A DNA stretch of 33,322 nt. Source: Ignavibacteria bacterium (GTDB lineage: Bacteria > Bacteroidota > Ignavibacteria > Kapaibacteriales > UBA2268). The stretch's first letter is position 1, and the number at the start of each line of letters is the position of its first letter. A program made the position numbers and the translations under genes. Positions 25,701 through 32,332 of the stretch are shown here, piece after piece. The notes below the pieces were generated by a model that searched no databases, was not told where the DNA came from, and was given only the letters and a program-made list of their open reading frames with translations. Location of the stretch: contig JAOAEE010000077.1 in the NCBI GenBank assembly GCA_026416955.1, positions 1 through 33,322 of the forward strand, in the 5' to 3' direction.

Positions 25701-26560
25701 AGGTTACCGTTACCCGAGATTAGAGAAAGTCTTACATTTGTAGCGACGGAAACCTTTTTTGCAATCCCATTATTATCAACAGATGTAACAGTTAAAGAAA
25801 AAGGAACATTGGATAATGGAAATTGAGGCGTAATGTTGGAAATTTGTAGTCTAGTTCCACCACCAATGGAGGATTCACTTGTTACATAGATGTTGTCAAT
25901 TCTTAATTCTGGTCGGTTTCCACTTCCTGTGCCAACAAAGTAGTATTTCCATCTAAGATACACAACAGGTTGGTCTTCCAAAGAAGCTGGTAAGGTAACA
26001 GTGAATGTGGTTGAATGTGGTGGTAATGTCGTAGGATTGGGGTGACCAATATATTCGGTATAAATATACTCAATTGGATTACCGTTTTGGTCGGTTAAGT
26101 CGGTGAAATTGCCAACGTCTCCAATTCGGTATTGAACTCGAATACGGTACTCTCGAGTAGTAGTACCGGCAATTCTCCAAAAGCCCCCAGTCCAAGTCAA
26201 TTGGATATTAGTTCTGTTAGTGGTGTTCAATGCGAGTACGGCAGCACCAATATTTCCAGCTGTGCTTGTGTTTACAAATGATACACCATCGGTTCCTAAG
26301 CCATTTATTCTACTTCCAGATGTGAGATTGTATGCTCCGGTGTAATTAGTTGTCATTTCTGTTAAGAGCAAAGGGTCTTGTGTTGAAGTTCGATGAAAAA
26401 TCATTGATGTTGGATAAGTTCCTGCTGGATTAGTGGCACTCCATTCGGTAAATGAATAATTTCCAGTAGAAAGGTCAAATGGGGTTGGATAGGTTAGTTG
26501 GGCATTTGTAAAATAAATAAAGGTTAAAAACAAAATTGATATGAAGATTATTTTTTTCAT
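22724..26560 (-). CDS. Large secreted multidomain Ig-like protein with T9SS type A C-terminal sorting domain
   Basis: A 1278-residue protein, starting at the ATG at 26560 because a typical signal peptide follows (MKKIIFISILFLTFIYFTNAQ); an upstream frame extension to 26602 would place 14 residues in front of it. Domain order by eye: jelly-roll-like N-terminal region (about 20-215, with a TTREYRIRVQYRIGD stretch); several beta-rich modules (220-700), including Ig-like filler; a module of the KRE9-like type near 705-803 (EIKWISRGVQKIDIDISKDRG); Ig-like domains with Cys pairs and YQWYKDG or YQWFKDN cores (about 820-1000 and 1100-1185); and a C-terminal sorting domain with FRLYPNPT, LINNLGQIVY and PSGTYNLKI. 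It should be exported by Sec, then by the type IX system, and cleaved at the surface. No catalytic domain was recognised; adhesion or binding is likely. Confidence 0.9.
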   Translation of the reverse strand: MKKIIFISILFLTFIYFTNAQLTYPTPFDLSTGNYSFTEWSATNPAGTYPTSMIFHRTSTQDPLLLTEMTTNYTGAYNLTSGSRINGLGTDGVSFVNTSTAGNIGAAVLALNTTNRTNIQLTWTGGFWRIAGTTTREYRIRVQYRIGDVGNFTDLTDQNGNPIEYIYTEYIGHPNPTTLPPHSTTFTVTLPASLEDQPVVYLRWKYYFVGTGSGNRPELRIDNIYVTSESSIGGGTRLQISNITPQFPLSNVPFSLTVTSVDNNGIAKKVSVATNVRLSLISGNGNLVGTLTKQIPYKATNVVFDDLVYNLSETITVRAEVISGELLSSTQTNIQVLPGPVGIVIEDLYTKLHINSPVPNFKVRAINSDNTTNTNYHNYQAKINFNGPTNFFVTANFVNGVATVTNVTFSTSGTYSASASSPGFNTSNTVVVNVRPLPTFTEVFVPKFLKGVGTFGTRIPTFALVRLENLHPNTVYRFFSGGRNVGYTGNVETDNGAGNNFHYNHQNNRYLYNSQRDLTQDNAYSTFESNNDGTKLIWLTLVPTTNASFNEGQRVYWILVLGTEKGTVIKRYQTTNTSVALDFGNPPTKCTGIYDEDSWLPPKSFVCLFDEQTGGNPVTVAIVQNENAVLQEGTDAQGNPFPPQGPNYYNNLDGVDGSWATIIPNNLSNGIRRLEVYDRNGNLLRRIYDLDGVWAGVNTKNVFGGIDNPISFKTPNIKIINPEEGSTKEICNSGSYEIKWISRGVQKIDIDISKDRGRTFFNIFEDIPANNGSVEWRIPRGLFADTTNRIRIYDREHPTNLDPRQYVSSETGDFYIYDKPKVSSHTQSAIACRGEQVILTTYATGSKLGYQWYKDGKKIEGAKSQQLILNNVDFTTSGIYYCEVTGASVCESDFTDKILVYILTKTKITKEPTDYYGYLGSTATFTFDVHTYEEVPSGVVPIQWYKNGKPLRDDWKYSGTRSNYFTIKNISYSDTSDYFYAIVNGRCGIDTTAIVKVHIVPNILIKADTLYVCDEDSYLSIPIEIPFPSLPGNYIVEVYRGNIMIGSYSPSVVGINIKLPVVSIIPGDYYAIVKVPGIGGSFKTNIVKVVKVTEPPVIKKDLPNAISLKIGDTLRLSIVAEGLNLRYQWFKDNSPLASAIEPNLLITNVSVEDAGRYHCLVWNCDTVSSNIVNVSVTLFNVSSVDWNTMTDGTKFRLYPNPTTHISELFIETNEEKILNIELINNLGQIVYSINNINTINNQVKVSIPFNSLNLPSGTYNLKIQTQNQIKVVPAVYLR

Positions 26561-26599
26561 ATAATTTCTCCGAACTAAAAAAACAAAACATAAGAATAA

Positions 26600-26607
26600 C
26601 AAAATTA
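26600..26607 (-). promoter_or_regulatory. -7 box upstream of the T9SS-secreted protein gene
   Basis: The minus strand reads TAATTTTG, an exact TAnnTTTG match, 40 bases before the ATG at 26560. No -33 TTG is at normal spacing. Its presence upstream of 26602 also fits the downstream start choice, since most of the extended frame would be leader. Confidence 0.42.
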
Positions 26608-26651
26608 AGAAAGAAGTTTCTTAATTTAGTTAAGGAATAGTTAATAGTTTT

Positions 26652-28178
26652 ATGGGTATTAAAAAAGGTGTTTTTATTGCATTTTGGGTTTTGTTTTTTT
26701 TATCAACCATTAACTTTGATATAAATATCTACGACGAAGGGGTTGCACTAGTTGGTGCATTAAATGTTATTAATGGTAAAAAGCCATACATTGATTTTTG
26801 GACTATGTATTCACCAGGTTGGTTCTATCTTCTTGCTGGTTGGATTATGCTCTTTGGAAAACAAATTTTGGCTATTCGAATTTTGACTTTAATAATCAAT
26901 ACTTTTAACTTGTTCTTGTTTTTTTATATATTGAAAAAGGGAATTAAAGCATCTAATGTTTCATTTATTATTTTACTTTGTTTGATTGCATTTTATTCTA
27001 TTAATCCATTTTACGCAAGGAATGTTCCATTTTCAATTTCAATTTATTTGCTTTCCTTTTTCCTTCTATTAAGCGATATGAGGTGGAAGTATTTTCTTTT
27101 GGGTTTATGTGCGGGATTCTTTTTCTTAATTCGGCACGATTTTGCAATTTATTTTGCATTGTGGGTTTTTTCTTCTTTATTTGTTCAATTCTTGCTCGAT
27201 AAAAACAAACTTAGATTTATTAACATAATTGTTTTTGCTTGTGTTTTCTTTTGCTTCGTAAGCATATTTTCTCTATTGCTATCAAGTACAGGGATGTTGC
27301 AAGGTTTTATTCAAGATGCAATTCTGTTTCCCATAACTCATTTTGGGGCAACTCGGTCTTTACCATTCCCCAATCCATTTTCTTTTGTCTTTGATTTAAA
27401 CCTTTCGATTGTTTCTAAGTTTTACAAACTTTGGGAAACCACAATTTTCTACCTCCCTTGGAGCTTATTAATATTGAGTTGTGTATTATTCTTTTACAAA
27501 AGGAAATCTTCGGTGAAATTTGAATATTACGACCTTTTTGCAATCGGTGGGGTATTATTTTTGTCATTCCAAGGGGTAATTCGTTCGGATTTGGAGCATA
27601 TCTTTCCCTCCCTTGTTTTCGGACTTTTACTTTTGGGGAAATTTTTAGAGCGTTATTTAGAAAGTAAGAAAATTGCATTAGTTCTAATACTTGTATTTTT
27701 TGTTGTCCCCCCTTTTTTTAAAAAAGTTCAATCAATTTTTCTGCTTTATAATTCAAGGAAGTCCATAGAACTTGCTTCGATAAATGGTAATAATATAAAA
27801 ATTCCTTCAACAAATAGTTATTACAACGACTTACTTAATTTTATTTCTACAAGCTTTGGCAATAAGTTGTTTTTTTCTGGTTTGAATCGCCACGATAGGA
27901 TTTACACTAATGATGTTATTTTGTATTATTTGGTGGATAAGCTTCCCCCAACAAAATATTACGAATTGCATCCGGGTTTAGCAACGAACGAATCTATTCA
28001 AAAGAAAATAATTGATGAATTGATTGAGAAAAAAATTGAATGGTTAGTTATTTACGATAATCAAGTTTACGAAAACCAAAATTACATTGGAAGCGATACA
28101 TTAGATAAATTTTTTTCTACAAATTACAAAATTTTCAAAAAGTTTGGTAGATATTCAATCTACAAAATTCGCTCGTAA
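26652..28178 (+). CDS. GT-C type integral membrane glycosyltransferase (PMT/ArnT-like)
   Basis: A 508-residue protein with about ten or more membrane spans in the first 370 residues and a soluble C-terminal part (about 375-508). The first extracytoplasmic loop carries the acidic pair Asp28-Glu29 in NIYDEGVALVGALNVINGKKP, followed by FWTMYSPGWFYLLAG; an acidic motif in this loop is the usual metal/catalytic site of GT-C enzymes that use polyprenyl-phosphate sugars. A further charged motif FLIRHDFAIYF lies near residue 160. The likely role is transfer of a sugar onto a lipid, glycan or protein on the periplasmic side of the inner membrane, but donor and acceptor are unknown. It is divergent from the T9SS protein gene and not obviously in an operon with valS, 77 bases further on. 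Confidence 0.75.
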   Translation: MGIKKGVFIAFWVLFFLSTINFDINIYDEGVALVGALNVINGKKPYIDFWTMYSPGWFYLLAGWIMLFGKQILAIRILTLIINTFNLFLFFYILKKGIKASNVSFIILLCLIAFYSINPFYARNVPFSISIYLLSFFLLLSDMRWKYFLLGLCAGFFFLIRHDFAIYFALWVFSSLFVQFLLDKNKLRFINIIVFACVFFCFVSIFSLLLSSTGMLQGFIQDAILFPITHFGATRSLPFPNPFSFVFDLNLSIVSKFYKLWETTIFYLPWSLLILSCVLFFYKRKSSVKFEYYDLFAIGGVLFLSFQGVIRSDLEHIFPSLVFGLLLLGKFLERYLESKKIALVLILVFFVVPPFFKKVQSIFLLYNSRKSIELASINGNNIKIPSTNSYYNDLLNFISTSFGNKLFFSGLNRHDRIYTNDVILYYLVDKLPPTKYYELHPGLATNESIQKKIIDELIEKKIEWLVIYDNQVYENQNYIGSDTLDKFFSTNYKIFKKFGRYSIYKIRS

Positions 28179-28231
28179 AGGAATGGATTATCTATTTTTG
28201 CATTCTAAAACAAGTCATTTTCGTAAGTTTG

Positions 28232-28239
28232 TAATTTTG
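28232..28239 (+). promoter_or_regulatory. -7 box upstream of valS
   Basis: TAATTTTG, exact TAnnTTTG, ends 16 bases before the valS ATG at 28256, so the leader would be only about ten bases. No -33 TTG at normal spacing. Confidence 0.42.
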
Positions 28240-28255
28240 TAAAGATTTGATTGCT

Positions 28256-30976
28256 ATGCAAGATAAATATCCAAAAGCTTATAATCCGGGACTTGTTGAG
28301 AAAAAATGGTATGAAGTTTGGCAAAAAAACAAAATATACGAAGCATCGGCAGATTCTCCAAAGCCGGGATATAGTATTTTAATGCCACCTCCAAATATTA
28401 CTGGGATTTTACATTTTGGTCACGTATTGAATATTACAATTCAAGATATTTATATCCGCTGGAAAAGGATGCAAGGCTACGAAGTTTGCTGGTTTCCTGG
28501 AACAGACCACGCTGGAATTGCCACCCAAACACGGGTTGAGAAAGAACTAGCAAAAGAGGGACTTAATCGAAACGACTTGGGAAGGGAAAAATTTTTGGAG
28601 CGCGTCTGGAAATGGAAAGAAGAATATGGAGGAATAATACTTCGTCAGCTTCGGGAGTTGGGAATTTCTTGTGATTGGAGCCGAACGCTTTTTACAATGG
28701 ATGAATCGGCTTCTAATGCAGTCCGTGAGGTTTTTATTCGACTTTTCGACGAGGGCTTAATCTATAGAGGGAAAAGAATTATTAACTGGTCGCCTTTATC
28801 ACGAACTGCGTTATCCGACGAAGAAGTAGAGTTTCGCGAAGTCAAAGAGCATCTTTATACACTTCGTTATTATTTTGTTAATTCCGATGATTATCTTCTT
28901 GTTGCAACTGTCCGACCAGAAACTATATTTGGCGATGTTGCAGTTGCTGTCAATCCAAATGATGAAAGATATAAAAATTACATAGGTAAGTATGTTATTG
29001 TTCCTTTGGCGAATAGGGCTGTCCCAATAATTGCTGATGAATACGCAGACCCTAAGTTTGGAACTGGTTGTGTGAAAATTACACCTGCACACGACCCAAA
29101 TGATTTCGAAGTTGGTTTGCGTCATAATTTGCCAATAATTAATTCAATTAATCCCGATGGAACTTTGAATGAGTATGCTGGGGAATTTAATGGATTGGAG
29201 CGCTTCGAAGCCAGAAAAAAGATACTGGAGAAATTAAAGACAAACAATCTCGTGGAAAAAATCGAGGATTATGTTCATAATGTTGGTTTTTCTCAACGAG
29301 GAGGTGAACCAGTTGAACCATATCTTTCAGACCAGTGGTTTGTCAGAATGAAGCCATTGGCTGAAATCGCTCTTAGACCTGTTGTCGAAGGAAAAATAAA
29401 ATTTTATCCAAAACATTGGGAAAAAACCTATCAACATTGGTTGGAAAATGTTCGCGATTGGTGTATTTCCCGTCAACTTTGGTGGGGACATAGAATACCC
29501 GTTTATTATACTCCGGATGGGAACTATACAGCTGCAAGGTCCGAAGAACACGCACGATTGAAATTAAATATAGGAGATGATGTTCCGCTGACCCAAGACC
29601 CCGACGTACTCGACACTTGGTTTTCCTCTTGGCTTTGGCCTCTTACGACTATGCGTTGGTTATTCGATGGTAAAACCGAAGTTACACCAGATTTAAATAA
29701 ATTTTTACCGACTGATTTGCTTGTTACAGCACCCGACATAATTTTCTTTTGGGTAGCAAGAATGATAATGGCCACTATGAAATTTAAAAACCAAATACCA
29801 TTCAAGGATGTTTACTTTACTAGTACAATAAGAGATGGTTTGGGCAGAAAATTGAGTAAATCGCTTGGAAATTCACCGGACCCATTGAGGATTATCGAGA
29901 AATATGGTGCCGATGCAACAAGATATACAATGACTTTCTTGTCTCCATTGGGTCAAGATGTTCGAATGGAAATCGATGTGAAAACACAAGATATTCCATC
30001 TATGGAGATTGGTCGAAACTTTGCCAATAAGATTTGGAATGCAGCTCGTTTTCTTTTGCTTAAACGCGACGCGATTTTTCTTCCCGATTGTTGTCCATCA
30101 AAGGTCGAAAGACAACTTTCGGAAGATGAACTTACATATGCTGATAGGTGGATAAGGTCCCGGTTGCATTCAACAATACTGAAAGCAAATAAATATTTGG
30201 AAAGTTACAAGATAAATGATTATGCTAAACTTCTTTACGATTTTATTTGGAGCGATTTTTGTGATTGGTATGTTGAAATATTGAAAGTTGAACTTAATGA
30301 AAATAACGAAATTTCCTTTAATAGAGCATTAATGCAATTCGCACTGGATATTTTCGAGAATATTTTAAAACTAATCCATCCAGTAATGCCTTTTATCTCC
30401 GAAGAGTTGTGGCATTTACTTAAAAATTCAGAAATTGACCAAAGTATAAGTCTCGAAACCTTTCCAATTCCAGAGGAGAAATTTATTGATGAAGATATCG
30501 AAAGGAATTTTGAAATATTTCAATTAGTTGTCGAAGAAATTAGAAAATTAAGAAGTGAGGTTGGAATTGAGCCAAACAAAAAGGTTGATTTAGTATTATG
30601 TACTCAAAATCCCTTACAACTTGATATGCTTAATCGAACAATAGAACCACTTGCTTTTTTAGTACGAGGAAATGGTATTGAGATTTGTGACAAGGTTGAG
30701 TCCAATTTGAAGGCAATTTCGAGTGTTGTTCGTGAAATTGAAATACATTTGTTAATTACAGAAGCTATAAACATAGAAAAAGAAAGAGAGAGAATTTCAA
30801 AAGAAATAGAGCGTTTAAAAAGTAATATTTTGTCGATTACAAAGAAATTGCAAAATCCTTCTTTCTTGGAAAAAGCCCACCCAGATGTCATCGAAAAAGA
30901 AAGAGTTAAACTTGAAAGTATGACAGAGTCTTTGGGGAAACTTGAAAGATTATTTTCAAAGTTGAGTAGTTTATGA
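28256..30976 (+). CDS. valS: Valyl-tRNA synthetase
   Basis: A 906-residue class I synthetase that charges tRNA-Val. Using the ATG at 28256 (an in-frame TTG at 28247 would add three residues), the HIGH-type motif HFGH lies at 53-56 and the KMSKS-type motif KLSKS at 532-536. Between them sit the editing domain and the ValRS-typical WCISRQLWWGHRIPVYY and TAARSEEHAR, followed by LTQDPDVLDTWFSSWLWP. The anticodon-binding domain follows (about 620-760) and the last 70 residues form a charged coiled coil (KERERISKEIERLKSN), the ValRS C-terminal tRNA-binding arm. Nothing is truncated. Its stop overlaps the rpe start by four bases (ATGA), which couples it to rpe. Confidence 0.97.
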   Translation: MQDKYPKAYNPGLVEKKWYEVWQKNKIYEASADSPKPGYSILMPPPNITGILHFGHVLNITIQDIYIRWKRMQGYEVCWFPGTDHAGIATQTRVEKELAKEGLNRNDLGREKFLERVWKWKEEYGGIILRQLRELGISCDWSRTLFTMDESASNAVREVFIRLFDEGLIYRGKRIINWSPLSRTALSDEEVEFREVKEHLYTLRYYFVNSDDYLLVATVRPETIFGDVAVAVNPNDERYKNYIGKYVIVPLANRAVPIIADEYADPKFGTGCVKITPAHDPNDFEVGLRHNLPIINSINPDGTLNEYAGEFNGLERFEARKKILEKLKTNNLVEKIEDYVHNVGFSQRGGEPVEPYLSDQWFVRMKPLAEIALRPVVEGKIKFYPKHWEKTYQHWLENVRDWCISRQLWWGHRIPVYYTPDGNYTAARSEEHARLKLNIGDDVPLTQDPDVLDTWFSSWLWPLTTMRWLFDGKTEVTPDLNKFLPTDLLVTAPDIIFFWVARMIMATMKFKNQIPFKDVYFTSTIRDGLGRKLSKSLGNSPDPLRIIEKYGADATRYTMTFLSPLGQDVRMEIDVKTQDIPSMEIGRNFANKIWNAARFLLLKRDAIFLPDCCPSKVERQLSEDELTYADRWIRSRLHSTILKANKYLESYKINDYAKLLYDFIWSDFCDWYVEILKVELNENNEISFNRALMQFALDIFENILKLIHPVMPFISEELWHLLKNSEIDQSISLETFPIPEEKFIDEDIERNFEIFQLVVEEIRKLRSEVGIEPNKKVDLVLCTQNPLQLDMLNRTIEPLAFLVRGNGIEICDKVESNLKAISSVVREIEIHLLITEAINIEKERERISKEIERLKSNILSITKKLQNPSFLEKAHPDVIEKERVKLESMTESLGKLERLFSKLSSL

Positions 30977-31644
30977 GAAAAGTATTTATAGAACCCTCGC
31001 TTTTAAGTGCTAACTTTGCTAACCTTGAGCGCGACATTAGCCTTTGTGAAAAAGGTGGTGCCGATATGCTCCATCTTGATATTATGGATGGTTGTTTTGT
31101 TCCAAATATTACTATTGGGCCAGTTGTAGTTGAATCAATTAGAAAGATTACTACTTTGCCACTTGTTTGCCATTTAATGATTAATCAACCCGAAAGATAT
31201 ATCGAAAATTTTGTATCTGCTGGTGCAGATTATATTTCAATCCATTGCGAAGGGCAAATACATATCAATAGGACATTGGAAGCAATTCGTGGTTTTGGAA
31301 AGAAAAGTGGATTGGCATTAAACCCCGGAACACCTTTGGAATTTGCATACGAAAATGCCCAGTTTTGCGATTTCATTCTACTTATGTCGGTTAATCCCGG
31401 ATTTGGTGGACAGTCTTTTATTCCTACATTTTTCCGTAGGTCTGAATCTTTGAAGAATTTTTTGGTTAAAAACGGGTTGGAACAAGTTCTAATTGAAGTT
31501 GACGGGGGAGTAAAAGTGGACAATGTTCAAGAAGTTGTTCGTGCTGGTGCAGATATGGTTGTTTCTGGCTCTGGATTGTTTAATGGAAATTTAATTGAAA
31601 ATTTGATGTTGATGAGGAAAGAAATAGAAAAGGTTTTGAAATGA
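30973..31644 (+). CDS. rpe: Ribulose-phosphate 3-epimerase
   Basis: A 223-residue TIM-barrel enzyme interconverting ribulose 5-phosphate and xylulose 5-phosphate in the pentose phosphate pathway. The family signatures are visible: PSLLSANFANLERDI at the start, HLDIMDGCFVPNITIGP (34-50), CHLMINQPERYI (66-77), MSVNPGFGGQSFIP (138-151), and EVDGGV (175-180). Metal ligands are predicted as His34, Asp36, His67 and Asp177. The start codon overlaps the valS stop (ATGA) and its own stop overlaps the DUF2703-like gene in the same way, so the three genes are coupled. Length is normal and no motif is missing. Confidence 0.96.
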   Translation: MRKVFIEPSLLSANFANLERDISLCEKGGADMLHLDIMDGCFVPNITIGPVVVESIRKITTLPLVCHLMINQPERYIENFVSAGADYISIHCEGQIHINRTLEAIRGFGKKSGLALNPGTPLEFAYENAQFCDFILLMSVNPGFGGQSFIPTFFRRSESLKNFLVKNGLEQVLIEVDGGVKVDNVQEVVRAGADMVVSGSGLFNGNLIENLMLMRKEIEKVLK

Positions 31645-32102
31645 TAATTAGGCAGAAAACAAACTGTTGTTGCGAGTCGAATAACTTTATAAAATTGGAA
31701 AGTCCTCGAAGTAAGAAACCAAAAAAGTTGATAATTGAATGGAAAAGACTGGTTAACGATGGAAAAACTTGTTTTCGTTGTGGTAATACAGAAGTGGAAT
31801 TAGACAAGGGAATTGAAATAGTTCGAAATTGTGCAAAAAATCTAAATATTGAAGTGGAGGTAGTTAAAAGTGAAATTTCATTGGAGGAATTTCGCAAAAA
31901 CCCATTGATTTCTAACCAGATAATGATAAATGGAAAATTACTTGAGGAATGGTTAAATGCATCAACGGGTTCGAGTTTGTGTTGCGACGTATGTGAATCG
32001 AATGAATGTAGAACAATTCAAATTGATGGAAAGATTTATGAAACAATTACCAGAGAACTAATTATTAAAGGCAGTTTGATTGCAATGACACATATTTTGT
32101 AG
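31641..32102 (+). CDS. DUF2703-like cysteine-rich protein
   Basis: A 153-residue protein with ten cysteines. A CCC triplet is at 9-11; IIEWKRLVNDGKTCFRCG (31-48) gives a CxxC at 44 and 47; a further Cys is at 64; MINGKLLEEWL at 95-105 resembles the thioredoxin-like DUF2703 fold; and CCDVC (114-118) with ECRTI (122-126) adds four cysteines near the C terminus. DUF2703 proteins are small thioredoxin-like proteins of unknown function, so a redox or metal-binding role is likely, by inference. No signal peptide is present, so it is cytoplasmic. It overlaps rpe by four bases and is the last gene of the valS-rpe operon. The family assignment is by eye. Confidence 0.7.
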   Translation: MIIRQKTNCCCESNNFIKLESPRSKKPKKLIIEWKRLVNDGKTCFRCGNTEVELDKGIEIVRNCAKNLNIEVEVVKSEISLEEFRKNPLISNQIMINGKLLEEWLNASTGSSLCCDVCESNECRTIQIDGKIYETITRELIIKGSLIAMTHIL

Positions 32103-32169
32103 ATCTCCTTTAAGAATTTTTTTCACTTAATAAAAACAGAATAATATCGTTTTTTTACTTGCTTTTTGT

Positions 32170-32177
32170 TAATTTTG
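32170..32177 (+). promoter_or_regulatory. -7 box of the tRNA-Glu gene
   Basis: TAATTTTG, exact TAnnTTTG, 15 bases before the mature tRNA 5' end, which is an appropriate distance for a tRNA promoter. No -33 TTG at normal spacing. Confidence 0.5.
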
Positions 32178-32192
32178 TATTTTATTTTTAGT

Positions 32193-32264
32193 GGCCCTAT
32201 CGACTAATGGTTAGGTCACCACTCTTTCAAGGTGGTAGTACGGGTTCGAATCCCGTTAGGGTCA
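32193..32264 (+). tRNA. tRNA-Glu (anticodon UUC)
   Basis: A 72-base cloverleaf. The acceptor arm GGCCCTA (32193-32199) pairs with TAGGGTC (32257-32263), followed by discriminator A. The D arm contains AATGGTTAGG. The anticodon loop CTTTCAA carries TTC, closed by CCACT/GGTGG with one G-U pair, and the T arm is ACGGG-TTCGAAT-CCCGT. CCA is not encoded. It reads GAA/GAG codons. Confidence 0.95.
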
Positions 32265-32272
32265 CAATCTTT

Positions 32273-32280
32273 TATCTTTG
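32273..32280 (+). promoter_or_regulatory. -7 box upstream of the outer-membrane protein gene
   Basis: TATCTTTG, exact TAnnTTTG, nine bases after the tRNA and 52 bases before the ATG at 32333. It suggests the following gene is transcribed on its own despite its internal stop. Confidence 0.38.
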
Positions 32281-32332
32281 CTTTTCGATTTTTTAATAAA
32301 TTTACTTTTTGCCTAATTATCTATGGAACAAA

